12,727 bases of DNA from an uncultured Candidatus Saccharibacteria bacterium (GCA_937976315.1 CALJRR010000017.1:1-12727); one strand, 5' to 3'; shown: positions 1 to 6,812, counted from the stretch's first letter. The notes: generated from the sequence alone by a model not told the origin. A program made the numbers and translations.

Positions 1-312
1 CAAACCGCGGCCACTCTTTACCTTTGGAATCTCGCTAGCGCCGACGTAAACGCGACGACCAGGTTTTGAGATACGGGTAATTTCGTTGATGGTGCTGTTA
101 GTTCCTTTTTCATTGATAGTAACTACCAACACGCCACGAGGTTTAGCATCTTCCAATTTAACATCTGCCAAGTAGCCGTTTTTGACTAATTGTTCAGCGA
201 TGACTTTCTTCATCTTGCTGGACGGAACGCGAACTTCCGTTTTGCCAACCAATTTCGCATTGCGGATGCGAGTCAGAAGGTCGGCGATTGGGTCTGTAGT
301 TTGCATAGACAT
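1..312 (-). CDS. rpsH: 30S ribosomal protein S8 (partial, C-terminus outside window)
   Basis: S8 binds the central domain of 16S rRNA (helix 21 region) and is needed for assembly of the small-subunit platform. Translating the minus strand gives 104 codons that begin MSMQTTDPIADLLTRIRNA, the typical S8 N-terminus, followed by the VPSSKMKK and the KPGRRVYVG-type segments. S8 is usually about 130 residues, so roughly the last 26-28, including the conserved C-terminal rRNA-binding part, lie beyond position 1. I chose the ATG at 312 because AGGAAAGGAG (330-321) sits 8 bases upstream; the in-frame ATG at 306 would be too far from it. It follows rpsN after 20 bases and is the last gene visible in the rplC transcription unit. 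Family assignment is secure. Confidence 0.95.
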   Translation of the reverse strand, partial: MSMQTTDPIADLLTRIRNAKLVGKTEVRVPSSKMKKVIAEQLVKNGYLADVKLEDAKPRGVLVVTINEKGTNSTINEITRISKPGRRVYVGASEIPKVKSGRGL

Positions 313-332
313 ATTCTAATCTCCTTTCCTTC

Positions 333-602
333 TTACCAACTACTCTTTGTTATGCCTGGGATTTCACCCTTGGCTGCTTTTTCGCGGAAATTGATACGGC
401 TCAAGCCGAACTGACGCATGTAGCCGCGTGGGCGACCAGAGATGCTATCACGGTTCTTGTGCCTGGTTGGACTAGAATTGCGAGGCAATTTCTGCAAACC
501 ATCGAGGTCGCCAAGTTCTTTCAACTCAGCACGCTTGGCTGCAAACTTGGCAATCATCTTTATACGCTTCTTATCACGAGCGACCATTGATTTCTTAGCC
601 AT
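333..602 (-). CDS. rpsN: 30S ribosomal protein S14 (zinc-independent type)
   Basis: S14 is a small-subunit head protein that contacts 16S rRNA next to S3 and S10. The 89-residue product begins MAKKSMVARDKKR and ends in the conserved segment with RPRGYMRQFGLSRINFRE and a terminal SSW. There is no CXXC pair, so this is the long zinc-free form (about 89-101 residues) and not the 61-residue zinc-binding form. The start overlaps the rplE stop by one base (TAATG), and a good AGAAAGGAGG ribosome binding site lies inside the end of rplE. It sits in the canonical position between L5 and S8. Confidence 0.96.
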   Translation of the reverse strand: MAKKSMVARDKKRIKMIAKFAAKRAELKELGDLDGLQKLPRNSSPTRHKNRDSISGRPRGYMRQFGLSRINFREKAAKGEIPGITKSSW

Positions 603-1186
603 TACTTGACGCCTCCTTTCTTCTCAAACGGCATGCCGAATTTTTCTAGCAATGCCTTAGAAGCTTCCTTGTTGCCGTTCTTGATAACAAATGTAACCTG
701 CAAACCGTGCAAAACTTGAGTTTCCTCAAATGTCAATTCTGGGAAAATCGATTGCTCGGTGATGCCTAGATTGTAATTGCCACCTTTATCAAACTTCAAG
801 CCAACGCCATGGAAGTCGCGAACACGAGGCAAAGCAACGTTAATCAAACGATCCATGAACTCGTACATACGAGCGCCGCGCAAAGTTACGCTAACACCAA
901 TTGGCGCGCCCATACCTTTACGAATGCTAAATGTCGCGATTGATTTTTTGGCTCGTCGAGCCACTGGTGCTTGACCGGTGATTTTCTCGACAGTGTTTTT
1001 GACAATTTCAAAATGACGCTTGTCATCTTTCTTTTTGCCGGTACCAACGCTCACGACGATCTTTTCCAAAGCTGGCACTTCATGCACGTTCTTTAGATTC
1101 AATTCGGCTTGTAGTTCCTTAAGGTAAGTTCCTTGATACAAGGCTTTCAAGCGAGGAGCTGGCACGACAGTTTTCTTTTCTGCCAT
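602..1186 (-). CDS. rplE: 50S ribosomal protein L5
   Basis: L5 binds 5S rRNA in the central protuberance and contacts P-site tRNA and the small-subunit head across the intersubunit bridge. The 194 residues show the family core: an N-terminal YLKELQAEL helix, IVVSVGTG (about 44-51), a TGQAPVARRAKKSIATF segment (about 90-106), FMDRLINVALPRVRDF, and a C-terminal IFPE-type segment. It is slightly longer than the usual 178-180 residues because of a charged N-terminal stretch (MAEKKTVVPAPR) and a short KKGGVK tail. It overlaps rplX upstream and rpsN downstream by one base each (TAATG), which suggests translational coupling. Confidence 0.97.
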   Translation of the reverse strand: MAEKKTVVPAPRLKALYQGTYLKELQAELNLKNVHEVPALEKIVVSVGTGKKKDDKRHFEIVKNTVEKITGQAPVARRAKKSIATFSIRKGMGAPIGVSVTLRGARMYEFMDRLINVALPRVRDFHGVGLKFDKGGNYNLGITEQSIFPELTFEETQVLHGLQVTFVIKNGNKEASKALLEKFGMPFEKKGGVK

Positions 1187-1506
1187 TATTTAATCTCCTT
1201 ATTTTTTGCTTGGCGAGCAACACGAGTTTTGCCGCCATCAGCATTCTTTACTAAACCAACCCGACTGGTTTTGCCTGATTTCTCATCAACAACCAAAGCG
1301 ACTTTGCTGATATCCATTGGTACGTGAATATCTTTTTTGCCGCCTTTTGGATTGTACTGGCTTGGCTTAACATGGCGATGTCCAACGCCGACACCTTCAA
1401 CCAAAACAGTTTGGTCTTTTGTGTTAACTTTTAGAACTTTACCAGTTGTGCCTTTATTTTTACCAGCAATAATTTTTACGGTATCGTCTTTATGAATTCG
1501 AGCCAT
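1186..1506 (-). CDS. rplX: 50S ribosomal protein L24
   Basis: L24 is an early 23S rRNA-binding assembly protein that also lies near the exit-tunnel rim. The 106-residue product opens with the KOW motif (DDTVKIIAGKNKGTTGKVLKV, about residues 7-27), followed by VGHRHVKPSQYNPKGG and a DISKVALV segment, all typical of L24. The C-terminal end is basic. It starts within the stop codon of rplN and ends within the start codon of rplE (TAATG at both junctions), so it has no intergenic space of its own. Confidence 0.97.
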   Translation of the reverse strand: MARIHKDDTVKIIAGKNKGTTGKVLKVNTKDQTVLVEGVGVGHRHVKPSQYNPKGGKKDIHVPMDISKVALVVDEKSGKTSRVGLVKNADGGKTRVARQAKNKEIK

Positions 1507-1874
1507 TAGAGTACCTCCGGAGCTAAGCTGACGATCTTCATGTAGCCCATATCGCGAAGTTCGCGTGGAACTGGACCGAAGACACGAGTAGCTTTTGGCT
1601 GCTTGTCATCGTTGATAATCACTACGGCATTGTCGTCAAAGCAGATTGTTGAGCCGTCTTTGCGATGGATTTGATCGCGAGTACGAACAACTACAGCCTT
1701 AACAACAGATTTTTTCTTAACGTTACCGGTTGGGCTAGCGTCTTTCACCGAGCAGACGATTACGTCGCCAACGCGAGCGTAACGGCGTCGTGTACCACCA
1801 AGAACGCGGATACACAAAACTTCCCTAGCGCCTGAGTTGTCGGCTACCTTAAGGCGAGATTCTTGTTGGATCAT
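1506..1874 (-). CDS. rplN: 50S ribosomal protein L14
   Basis: L14 binds 23S rRNA at the subunit interface, where it forms bridge B8 with 16S rRNA and is the target of the silencing factor RsfS. The 122-residue length is exactly typical. Diagnostic stretches are the N-terminal MIQQESRLKVADNSGA, the KKKSVVKAVVVRTR segment in the middle and the C-terminal RVFGPVPRELR..GYMKIVSLAPEVL. The ATG overlaps the TGA stop of rpsQ by four bases (ATGA), the only junction of this type in the cluster. That confirms TGA works as a stop here and points to termination-reinitiation coupling. Confidence 0.98.
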   Translation of the reverse strand: MIQQESRLKVADNSGAREVLCIRVLGGTRRRYARVGDVIVCSVKDASPTGNVKKKSVVKAVVVRTRDQIHRKDGSTICFDDNAVVIINDDKQPKATRVFGPVPRELRDMGYMKIVSLAPEVL

Positions 1875-2182
1875 TTGTCGTCCTCCTTATCCTCTTCCTT
1901 AGTTTCGCCAGAAACTTCGTCCTTTAGTTTGATAGAACCGCGAGACTTTTCAATCACCTTAACTAGAGTGAAGCTCTTAGTCTTGGAAATTGGGCGAGTC
2001 TCTTCGATTTGCACCTTGTCGCCTTCACCTGCTTCGTTGGTTTCATCGTGAGCAGTGTATTTGCGAGTCACGGTGTACTGCTTGCCGTATAGCGGATGCG
2101 TTTCGCGGCTAGTGACCGTCACGGTGATGGTCTTATCGCGCTTGGCACTCGTTACGACGCCAATCAATGTTCGTCGGGCCAT
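1871..2182 (-). CDS. rpsQ: 30S ribosomal protein S17 with acidic C-terminal tail
   Basis: S17 is a primary 16S rRNA-binding protein of the small-subunit body with an OB fold. Residues 1-80 carry the family pattern: LIGVVTSAKRDKTITVTV, then THPLYGK and a TRKYTAHDE segment, then the GDKVQIEETRPISKTK motif. At 103 residues it is longer than most bacterial S17 proteins (about 80-90). The extra about 20 residues at the C-terminus are strongly acidic (KEEDKEDDK at the very end). The tail is not explained by the S17 fold. It begins in the rpmC stop codon and ends with TGA inside the rplN start. Confidence 0.96.
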   Translation of the reverse strand: MARRTLIGVVTSAKRDKTITVTVTSRETHPLYGKQYTVTRKYTAHDETNEAGEGDKVQIEETRPISKTKSFTLVKVIEKSRGSIKLKDEVSGETKEEDKEDDK

Positions 2183-2391
2183 TACTTGCTCTCCTTTGTA
2201 TTATTAATTTGTGTCAGCAGGCGTGCAATTTCCTTTCGGAGTGAACGCAACGCTTTTGGATTAACTAATTCGCCAGCAGCGTGAGAACGTTTTGCCTGAA
2301 GTAAGTCGTTTCGCTTTTCAGCCAATTCCTTCTTCAAGTCGTCAATCGTCTTAACAACTGCCGCTTTAACAGATTTCTTCGTTTCAGCCAT
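2182..2391 (-). CDS. rpmC: 50S ribosomal protein L29
   Basis: L29 is a small helical hairpin protein near the polypeptide exit tunnel, part of the docking platform for trigger factor and SRP. The 69-residue product has an N-terminal Lys/Ala/Val-rich stretch, a first helix (DDLKKELAEKRNDLLQAKRS) and a second helix holding the family signature NPKALRSLRKEIARLLT. The position between L16 and S17 is canonical. TAATG overlaps occur at both ends. Confidence 0.94.
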   Translation of the reverse strand: MAETKKSVKAAVVKTIDDLKKELAEKRNDLLQAKRSHAAGELVNPKALRSLRKEIARLLTQINNTKESK

Positions 2392-2804
2392 TATGCGTCC
2401 TCCCGCTTGATGAACTTACATTTGACTGGCAATTTGTGGCTAGCCAGACGCATTGCCTCGCGAGCAACTTCCTCTGAAACGCCCTGCATCTCAAACAGAA
2501 CAGTACCAGCCTTTACCTTAGCAACGAAGAACTCTGGGTTACCTTTACCGCCACCCATCTTCAAGCCAAGTGGCTTTCGGGTAACTGGAGTGTGAGGGAA
2601 GATTCGAATCCAAATCTTACCACCACGCTTGATGTAACGAGTCATCGCCTGACGAGCAGACTCGATTTGGCGGGAGTTGATGCGCTCATTTGATTGTGAT
2701 TGCAATGCAAAGTCGCCGAACGCGATGTAATTGCCACGAGTTGCTTGACCGCGGTTTTTTCCAATACGCACTTTGCGGTGCTTAGTTTTCTTTGGTAACA
2801 GCAT
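2391..2804 (-). CDS. rplP: 50S ribosomal protein L16
   Basis: L16 organises 23S rRNA around the A-site tRNA elbow and is a late assembly factor of the large subunit. The 137-residue length and MLLPKKTKHRKVRIGKNRG start are typical. The central KIWIRIFPHTPVTRKPLG and GGGKGNPEFFVAKVKAG segments match the family. In Escherichia coli the equivalent of the LKMGGGKG stretch is VRMGKGKG, whose arginine (Arg81) is hydroxylated; here the residue at that place reads as lysine, so that modification site is absent if the alignment is right. The start codon directly abuts the rpsC stop (TAAATG), and the stop overlaps rpmC by one base. Confidence 0.97.
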   Translation of the reverse strand: MLLPKKTKHRKVRIGKNRGQATRGNYIAFGDFALQSQSNERINSRQIESARQAMTRYIKRGGKIWIRIFPHTPVTRKPLGLKMGGGKGNPEFFVAKVKAGTVLFEMQGVSEEVAREAMRLASHKLPVKCKFIKREDA

Positions 2805-3440
2805 TTAGCGACTCCTTTCTCCCTTATAAATCCACACTTTCACGCCAATGATACCAGCTGGCGTCTGAGCGCGAGCACAGTGGAAGTCAATATCAGCGCG
2901 CAAGGTGTGTAGAGGCACTGAGCCTTCAATTACCTTTTCGCGACGTGCCATTTCAGCACCGTTCAAACGACCAGCCACCTCAATACGAATACCTTTAGCG
3001 CCAGCATTCATGGTGTTTTGTGCAGTCATTTTAGTTGCACGGCGGAAGTTGATTCGGCGCTCCAATTGGCGAGCAATATTCTCAGCTACCAATTTGGCTG
3101 CCAATTCTGGACGACGAACTTCTTCGATGTTAATACGAACAGCCTGACCAGCAATCTTCTCAACTTGCTTCTTCAATTCGTTCACGCCAGCACCACCGCG
3201 ACCGATAACAACACCAGCTTTTGCCGTGTGAATTGTAATCGTGATCAAGTTAGCGCTACGCTCAATCTCAATGCGATTGATTGTTGGGCGTGAGGCAAAT
3301 TTCTTTTCAATCAACTCGCGGATTTCATGATCCTGACGAATCGCCTCTGCAAACTCTTTTTTATTGGCCGTAAACCAACGAGAGCTCCAGTTCTTATTGA
3401 CCTGTAGGCGGAAGTTGATTGGATTCACTTTTTGACCCAT
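2805..3440 (-). CDS. rpsC: 30S ribosomal protein S3
   Basis: S3 lies at the mRNA entry channel of the small-subunit head and contributes to mRNA helicase activity. The 211 residues contain the N-terminal MGQKVNPINFRL signature, a type-2 KH domain with GRGG (in GVVIGRGGAGVNELKK), and the C-terminal domain with NTMNAGAKGIRIEVAGRLNGAE, ARREK, and HTLRADIDF. It ends soon after the VKVWIYKGE motif, with no long C-terminal extension. It directly abuts rplV upstream and rplP downstream with no spacer. Confidence 0.98.
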   Translation of the reverse strand: MGQKVNPINFRLQVNKNWSSRWFTANKKEFAEAIRQDHEIRELIEKKFASRPTINRIEIERSANLITITIHTAKAGVVIGRGGAGVNELKKQVEKIAGQAVRINIEEVRRPELAAKLVAENIARQLERRINFRRATKMTAQNTMNAGAKGIRIEVAGRLNGAEMARREKVIEGSVPLHTLRADIDFHCARAQTPAGIIGVKVWIYKGERSR

Positions 3441-3899
3441 TTACTTCTCCTCCTTTTTTGCTGCCGGTTTAGCGGCTTTTTTAGCTGCAGGCTTAGCAGT
3501 TTTTGCTTCTGCCTTAGCTTCGGCCTTTTTTGCAGGCGCTTTCTTTGGCTTTTCCGCGCCAGTTACTTCAACCAAAATATTTGAAGTCTTTTTCTGGAAT
3601 GGCAAAGCGCGACCGCGCGATGCAGGCTTAAAGCGGCGCAAACGCGTACCAGTAGTAACGCTCAAAGTAGTAATTACCAGGCTTTTAGCATCCAAGCCGT
3701 GGTTGTTGATGGCGTTTGCCTTAGCACTTTCGATAGCCTTTTTAACTGGGCTAGCAGCGCGCTTTGGAACGTGCTCTAAGATAACTAGCGCATCAGCTAC
3801 AGTACGACCTCGCACTAATGCGGCAACCAAGCTAACCTTGCGTGGCGCCTGGTCGATACCTTTAGCGTAAGCACGGACAGTATAAGTTGTATCAGCCAT
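3441..3899 (-). CDS. rplV: 50S ribosomal protein L22 with Lys/Ala/Pro-rich tail
   Basis: L22 extends a beta-hairpin loop into the nascent-chain exit tunnel; its globular part sits on the outer surface of the large subunit. Residues 1-115 are the L22 core: QAPRKVSLVAALVRGR, the AxxxVKKAIESAKANA helix, and the tunnel hairpin around residues 85-103 (LRRFKPASRGRALP). Residues 116-152 form a tail made almost only of Lys, Ala, Pro and Glu, with PAAKKAAKPAAKK repeats like those of histone H1-like proteins. The core alone matches the usual 110-residue length. It lies 2 bases after rpsS and directly abuts rpsC. Confidence 0.96.
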   Translation of the reverse strand: MADTTYTVRAYAKGIDQAPRKVSLVAALVRGRTVADALVILEHVPKRAASPVKKAIESAKANAINNHGLDAKSLVITTLSVTTGTRLRRFKPASRGRALPFQKKTSNILVEVTGAEKPKKAPAKKAEAKAEAKTAKPAAKKAAKPAAKKEEK

Positions 3900-3901
3900 G
3901 A

Positions 3902-4168
3902 TTACTTCTTATCCTTTCCACCGTGTTTACGGAACTTACGAGTTGGACTAAACTCACCGAGCTTATGACCAACCATGTTTTCGGTAATCAGCACAGGGAC
4001 GTGCACTCTACCGTTGTGGACAGCAATCGTTCGACCAACCATCTCTGGGGTAATAGTCGAAGCGCGCGCCCACGTTTTGATAACGGTTCGATCGTCAAGG
4101 CTAAGAGCAGCAATTTTCTTTGCTAGCTTTACATCGACGAATGGACCTTTCTTTAATGAACGACTCAT
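3902..4168 (-). CDS. rpsS: 30S ribosomal protein S19
   Basis: S19 lies in the small-subunit head with S13 and contacts A- and P-site tRNA. The 88-residue product has the MSRSLKKGPFVD start, TWARASTITPEMVG, and the C-terminal ITENMVGHKLGEFSPTRKFRKHGG signature. The start lies 6 bases after the L2 stop; the purine-rich end of rplB (AGGAAGAGG) supplies the ribosome binding site. Confidence 0.98.
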   Translation of the reverse strand: MSRSLKKGPFVDVKLAKKIAALSLDDRTVIKTWARASTITPEMVGRTIAVHNGRVHVPVLITENMVGHKLGEFSPTRKFRKHGGKDKK

Positions 4169-4174
4169 CGTGAT

Positions 4175-5014
4175 TTACCTCTTCCTCTTCGCGTCGTGAC
4201 GCGTGCGTACGATTAATTTATTCGAGCCTTTACGGCGACGAGTTCGATAACCTAATGTCAATTGACCCCAAGGAGTACGTGGTGCTTTACCAGTACCGTG
4301 GCGACCACCGTCACCACCACCATGTGGGTGGTCTGCAGCGTTCATAACAACACCACGAACGGTTGGGCGAATGCCCTTGCGACGTTTGCGACCAGCTGAA
4401 CCGATCTTAACATTTTGGTGCTGAACGTTACCGACTACACCGATAGCAGCGGTAGCTTCCAAGCGAACTTTGCGAACTTCGCCAGATGGCAATTTGATAG
4501 TTGCGTAGTTGCCTTCTTTTGCCATCAACTGAGCTTTAGCACCGGCAGCGCGTACCATTTGCGCACCCTTACCAGCGGTCAACTCAATAGCGTAAATCAT
4601 CGTACCAACAGGAATAACTGACAATGGCAAGCGGTTTGAAGCCTCAATTGGAGCTTCTTCGCCAGTCCGGATAGTTTTACCCTTAACCATTGAGGTGTCA
4701 GCTAAGATGTAGTGGTACAAATTGTACTGATCCTTAACTCGAGCAATACGAGCTGAGCGGTTTGGATCGTATTCGATTTCTTCAATCGTCAAGGTCAAGC
4801 CTGCTGGCAAATTGTGGTTCACCAAGCGGTAGTGACGACGAACGCCGCCTCCGCGATGACGAACAGTAATTCGACCTTGGTTGTTGCGACCGGCATTTTG
4901 CTTTTTAGCTTTAATCAGACTTTTAAGAGGTTTTCTTGTTGTAATGTCTGACAAATCCTGACTCGTCATGCCGCGACGAGCAGGAGTGGTTGGATTGTAA
5001 GCTTTCACTGGCAT
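4175..5014 (-). CDS. rplB: 50S ribosomal protein L2
   Basis: L2 is a large-subunit core protein near the peptidyl-transferase centre and is needed for subunit association. The 279 residues have an N-terminal basic tail, RITVRHRGGGVRRHYR, the OB-fold and SH3-like RNA-binding domains, VRGVVMNAADHPHGGG, and the terminal TRRRKGSNKLIVR segment. The histidine in HPHGGG corresponds to the functionally important E. coli His229. Length is the usual 270-280. It overlaps rplW by one base (TAATG). Confidence 0.98.
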   Translation of the reverse strand: MPVKAYNPTTPARRGMTSQDLSDITTRKPLKSLIKAKKQNAGRNNQGRITVRHRGGGVRRHYRLVNHNLPAGLTLTIEEIEYDPNRSARIARVKDQYNLYHYILADTSMVKGKTIRTGEEAPIEASNRLPLSVIPVGTMIYAIELTAGKGAQMVRAAGAKAQLMAKEGNYATIKLPSGEVRKVRLEATAAIGVVGNVQHQNVKIGSAGRKRRKGIRPTVRGVVMNAADHPHGGGDGGRHGTGKAPRTPWGQLTLGYRTRRRKGSNKLIVRTRHDAKRKR

Positions 5015-5334
5015 TACTTGGTCTCCTCCATCTGCTGCTCTACTGCGTCAAACACATCGAGCTTATCGCCTTCTTTCAGCGTCACGTAAGCCTTCTTCCA
5101 ATCCTTGCGCGTTGTTGTGCCAGGATAACGATTCTTGCCTCGTGAGAAGCGTACAGCCTTGCCGTCTTGTACTAAGGTTTTAACCTTAACTACAGTAACG
5201 CCAAATTGTGCTTCTACAGCTGATCTGATTTCGTTCTTATTCAAGTTAAGTGGAACGCGTAGCACATATACACCGTTGGCGCTCTGTGCGTAAGCCTTCT
5301 CACTAACGCGTGGGATAATAATCGTCTGTTTCAT
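5014..5334 (-). CDS. rplW: 50S ribosomal protein L23
   Basis: L23 sits at the tunnel exit and is the main binding site for trigger factor and SRP. The 106-residue product has the family features: PRVSEKAYAQ near the N-terminus, YVLRVPLNLNKNEIRSAVEAQFGVTVVKVKTL (about 23-54), and KDWKKAYVTLKEGDKLDVF near the end. The start follows the rplD stop after 1 base. It fits the canonical L4-L23-L2 order. Confidence 0.96.
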   Translation of the reverse strand: MKQTIIIPRVSEKAYAQSANGVYVLRVPLNLNKNEIRSAVEAQFGVTVVKVKTLVQDGKAVRFSRGKNRYPGTTTRKDWKKAYVTLKEGDKLDVFDAVEQQMEETK

Positions 5335-5335
5335 A

Positions 5336-5935
5336 TTACGCTTCCTCCTTGCCCAACCATGCAGTAATTACGGGTAGAGCTTTCGGTGTTATAACGATTG
5401 TATCCGCATTCAGAATGTGATAAACGCTTAGATAATTAGCGCGAACCACCAAAACGTTCTGAATATTGTTTGTAGCACGCATAAGTTCTGGTGTCTTCTC
5501 ATCTACAACGATCAGAACACGACGCTCGAACTTATTGTCAGCTAGGAATGTTGCGACTTCCTTGGTCTTGCCAGTAGTCTTAATGTCTTTGATGACAATT
5601 TTCTTAGCTTCGTTAGCTACGGTCAAAGCTTGGCGAACTGCCACTTTCTTAGCAGTCTTTGACAATTTTTTAGTGTAGTTTTCGTTACCGCGTGGGCCAA
5701 ATACTACACCACCGCCGCGCCAGATTGGGTTACGACTTGAGCCGAAACGTGCTCGACCAGTTCCCTTTTGCTTCCATGGTTTTTTACCACCACCAGAAAC
5801 TTCGCCGCGCTGCTTGGTTGTAGCGCTAGCTAGGCGTGCGTTTGCCAAGTAGCTGTCGTATGCCAATTTCAACAATTCGTGATTTGGCACTTCCACAGCA
5901 AAAATGTCTTTAGGAAGTTTGGTTGAATCTGCCAT
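5336..5935 (-). CDS. rplD: 50S ribosomal protein L4
   Basis: L4 is an early 23S rRNA-binding protein with a long loop reaching the exit-tunnel constriction; in E. coli it also represses its own S10 operon, though this is not shown here. The 199-residue product carries the tunnel-loop signature around residues 44-85 (GGGKKPWKQKGTGRAR, SSRNPIWRGGG, VFGPR), then the C-terminal Rossmann-like part with KKVLIVVDE-type strands (RRVLIVVDEKTPEL) and ITPKALPVI. It overlaps the rplC stop by one base (TAATG). Confidence 0.97.
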   Translation of the reverse strand: MADSTKLPKDIFAVEVPNHELLKLAYDSYLANARLASATTKQRGEVSGGGKKPWKQKGTGRARFGSSRNPIWRGGGVVFGPRGNENYTKKLSKTAKKVAVRQALTVANEAKKIVIKDIKTTGKTKEVATFLADNKFERRVLIVVDEKTPELMRATNNIQNVLVVRANYLSVYHILNADTIVITPKALPVITAWLGKEEA

Positions 5936-6549
5936 TACTTGTTACCTCCTAAAATAATCAGCCCCTTTCGTGGTCCAGGAACAGCGCCCTTAACCCCGAT
6001 TAGATTGGTCTCTGGATCAACATATGCCACTTCCAAGTTCTTAACAGTAACACGTTCGTGACCCATGTGGCCAGCCATCGTCTTACCCTTGAAAACTTTT
6101 TGTGGATACATCGAGCCAATTGAACCTGGCTTACGAGTATTACCTTTACCACCGTGCGTCTTACGATGACGCTTAAAGTTGTGGCGTTTAATGGTTCCAG
6201 CGAAACCTTTACCTTTGCTGGTTCCGGTTGCATCGACAAAATCGCCGACTTCAAACGCGGAAACATTAATTTCACTGCCAACTTTCAGATCCTCTGGAAT
6301 CTGGTCGACACGGAATTCCCGAATATGTTTCGGGGTCACTTGGGCTGGCTTAACATGTCCAGCCACGGCCTTGCTCAGGTTCTTACCCTCTCCAAAAGCT
6401 ACCTGTACCGCATTGTAACCGTCGGTTTCGACAGTCTTCACCTGAGTAACGGTGACAGGGCCGGCTTGGATCAGCGTTACCGGAATGGCTTTGCCGTCTT
6501 CAGCCAAGAGCTGGGTCATACCAAGTTTGGTACCGAGAAGTGTTTTCAC
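5935..6549 (-). CDS. rplC: 50S ribosomal protein L3 (GTG start)
   Basis: L3 is one of the two proteins that start 50S assembly, with a loop close to the peptidyl-transferase centre. The 204 residues begin MKTLLGTKLGMTQ and include GKGFAGTIKRHNF, THGGKGNTRKPGSIG, and PQKVFKGKTMAGHMGHERVTV, all diagnostic. The start codon is GTG at 6549, with two purine-rich Shine-Dalgarno candidates just upstream (GGGAG about 9 bases and GAGG 4 bases before it). After GSIG the E. coli protein reads QNQTPG, holding the glutamine methylated by PrmB; here it reads SMYPQ, so that site appears absent. It is the first gene of the large ribosomal unit and, unusually, does not follow rpsJ directly. Confidence 0.97.
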   Translation of the reverse strand: MKTLLGTKLGMTQLLAEDGKAIPVTLIQAGPVTVTQVKTVETDGYNAVQVAFGEGKNLSKAVAGHVKPAQVTPKHIREFRVDQIPEDLKVGSEINVSAFEVGDFVDATGTSKGKGFAGTIKRHNFKRHRKTHGGKGNTRKPGSIGSMYPQKVFKGKTMAGHMGHERVTVKNLEVAYVDPETNLIGVKGAVPGPRKGLIILGGNK

Positions 6550-6690
6550 TTTTCCTCACTCCCACTTAAATACTCCTGATGACGTGCGGTTTCTGGATTC
6601 TGGGAGAACGTTAAATGTAAACATCCGCTCATAACCAGACCTGCTCATTCACCAAGGAGAACAGTTGATATTACGCGTAATAGAAATTAC
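6550..6690 (-). promoter_or_regulatory. rplC operon 5' leader
   Basis: About 140 bases lie between the predicted start point of the rplC promoter and the GTG of rplC. The leader holds CUCCCA (6606-6601), which is fully complementary to UGGGAG (6564-6559) in the rplC ribosome-binding region. It also holds a 30-codon open frame (6648-6556) whose TGA stop falls just before the rplC start. E. coli regulates its S10 operon through a leader recognised by L4, but I see no clear match to that structure. Any regulatory role is inference. Confidence 0.35.
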
Positions 6691-6696
6691 TCGTAA
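6671..6696. repeat. 26-bp dyad over the rplC start point (candidate operator)
   Basis: On the minus strand TTACG-A-GTAAT, a TTCT spacer, then ATTAC-G-CGTAA form an inverted repeat with ten of eleven positions paired and one A/G mismatch. Each arm also reads as its own near-palindrome (TTACGnGTAAT), so the element can be seen as two tandem copies 16 bases apart. It begins right at the end of the TACAAT box and covers the expected start point. The right copy lies in a perfect 14-bp palindrome (TATTACGCGTAATA, 6669-6682). Confidence 0.6.
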
Positions 6697-6726
6697 ATTG
6701 TAGCACAATTGAGCCTAAAAAGTCAA
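6697..6726 (-). promoter_or_regulatory. Sigma-70-type promoter of the rplC operon
   Basis: On the minus strand TTGACT (6726-6721) and TACAAT (6702-6697) are separated by 18 bases, and the -10 box is preceded by TGC, an extended -10. This is the best full promoter match in the window. It starts transcription near 6690, about 140 bases before rplC, which explains how the ribosomal block is expressed although separated from rpsJ. Confidence 0.8.
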
Positions 6727-6745
6727 CCCATGACCTACGTTCTGT

Positions 6746-6774
6746 TTTATCTACAATTCCGTATATGCTATAAT
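6746..6774 (+). promoter_or_regulatory. Extended -10 promoter of the 96-aa gene
   Basis: TATAAT (6769-6774) is a perfect -10 box preceded by TGC. The best -35 at 17-base spacing is TTTATC (6746-6751), a weak match. The predicted start point is near 6781, giving a leader of about 32 bases. It is divergent from the rplC promoter, whose -35 box is only 20 bases away. A second -10-like TACAAT lies at 6752-6757. Confidence 0.65.
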
Positions 6775-6812
6775 CATATTCGAAAAGAAATTTTATTAAT
6801 TAGGGGGCAATC

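Noticed and set aside
6154..6579. Plus-strand frame of 141 codons opposite rplC
   Set aside because: It is antisense to the unmistakable L3 gene and overlaps its start region; it has no recognisable product.
6752..6757. TACAAT as the main promoter box of the 96-aa gene
   Set aside because: It has no TG extension and only a poor -35; the TGC-TATAAT at 6766-6774 is clearly better.
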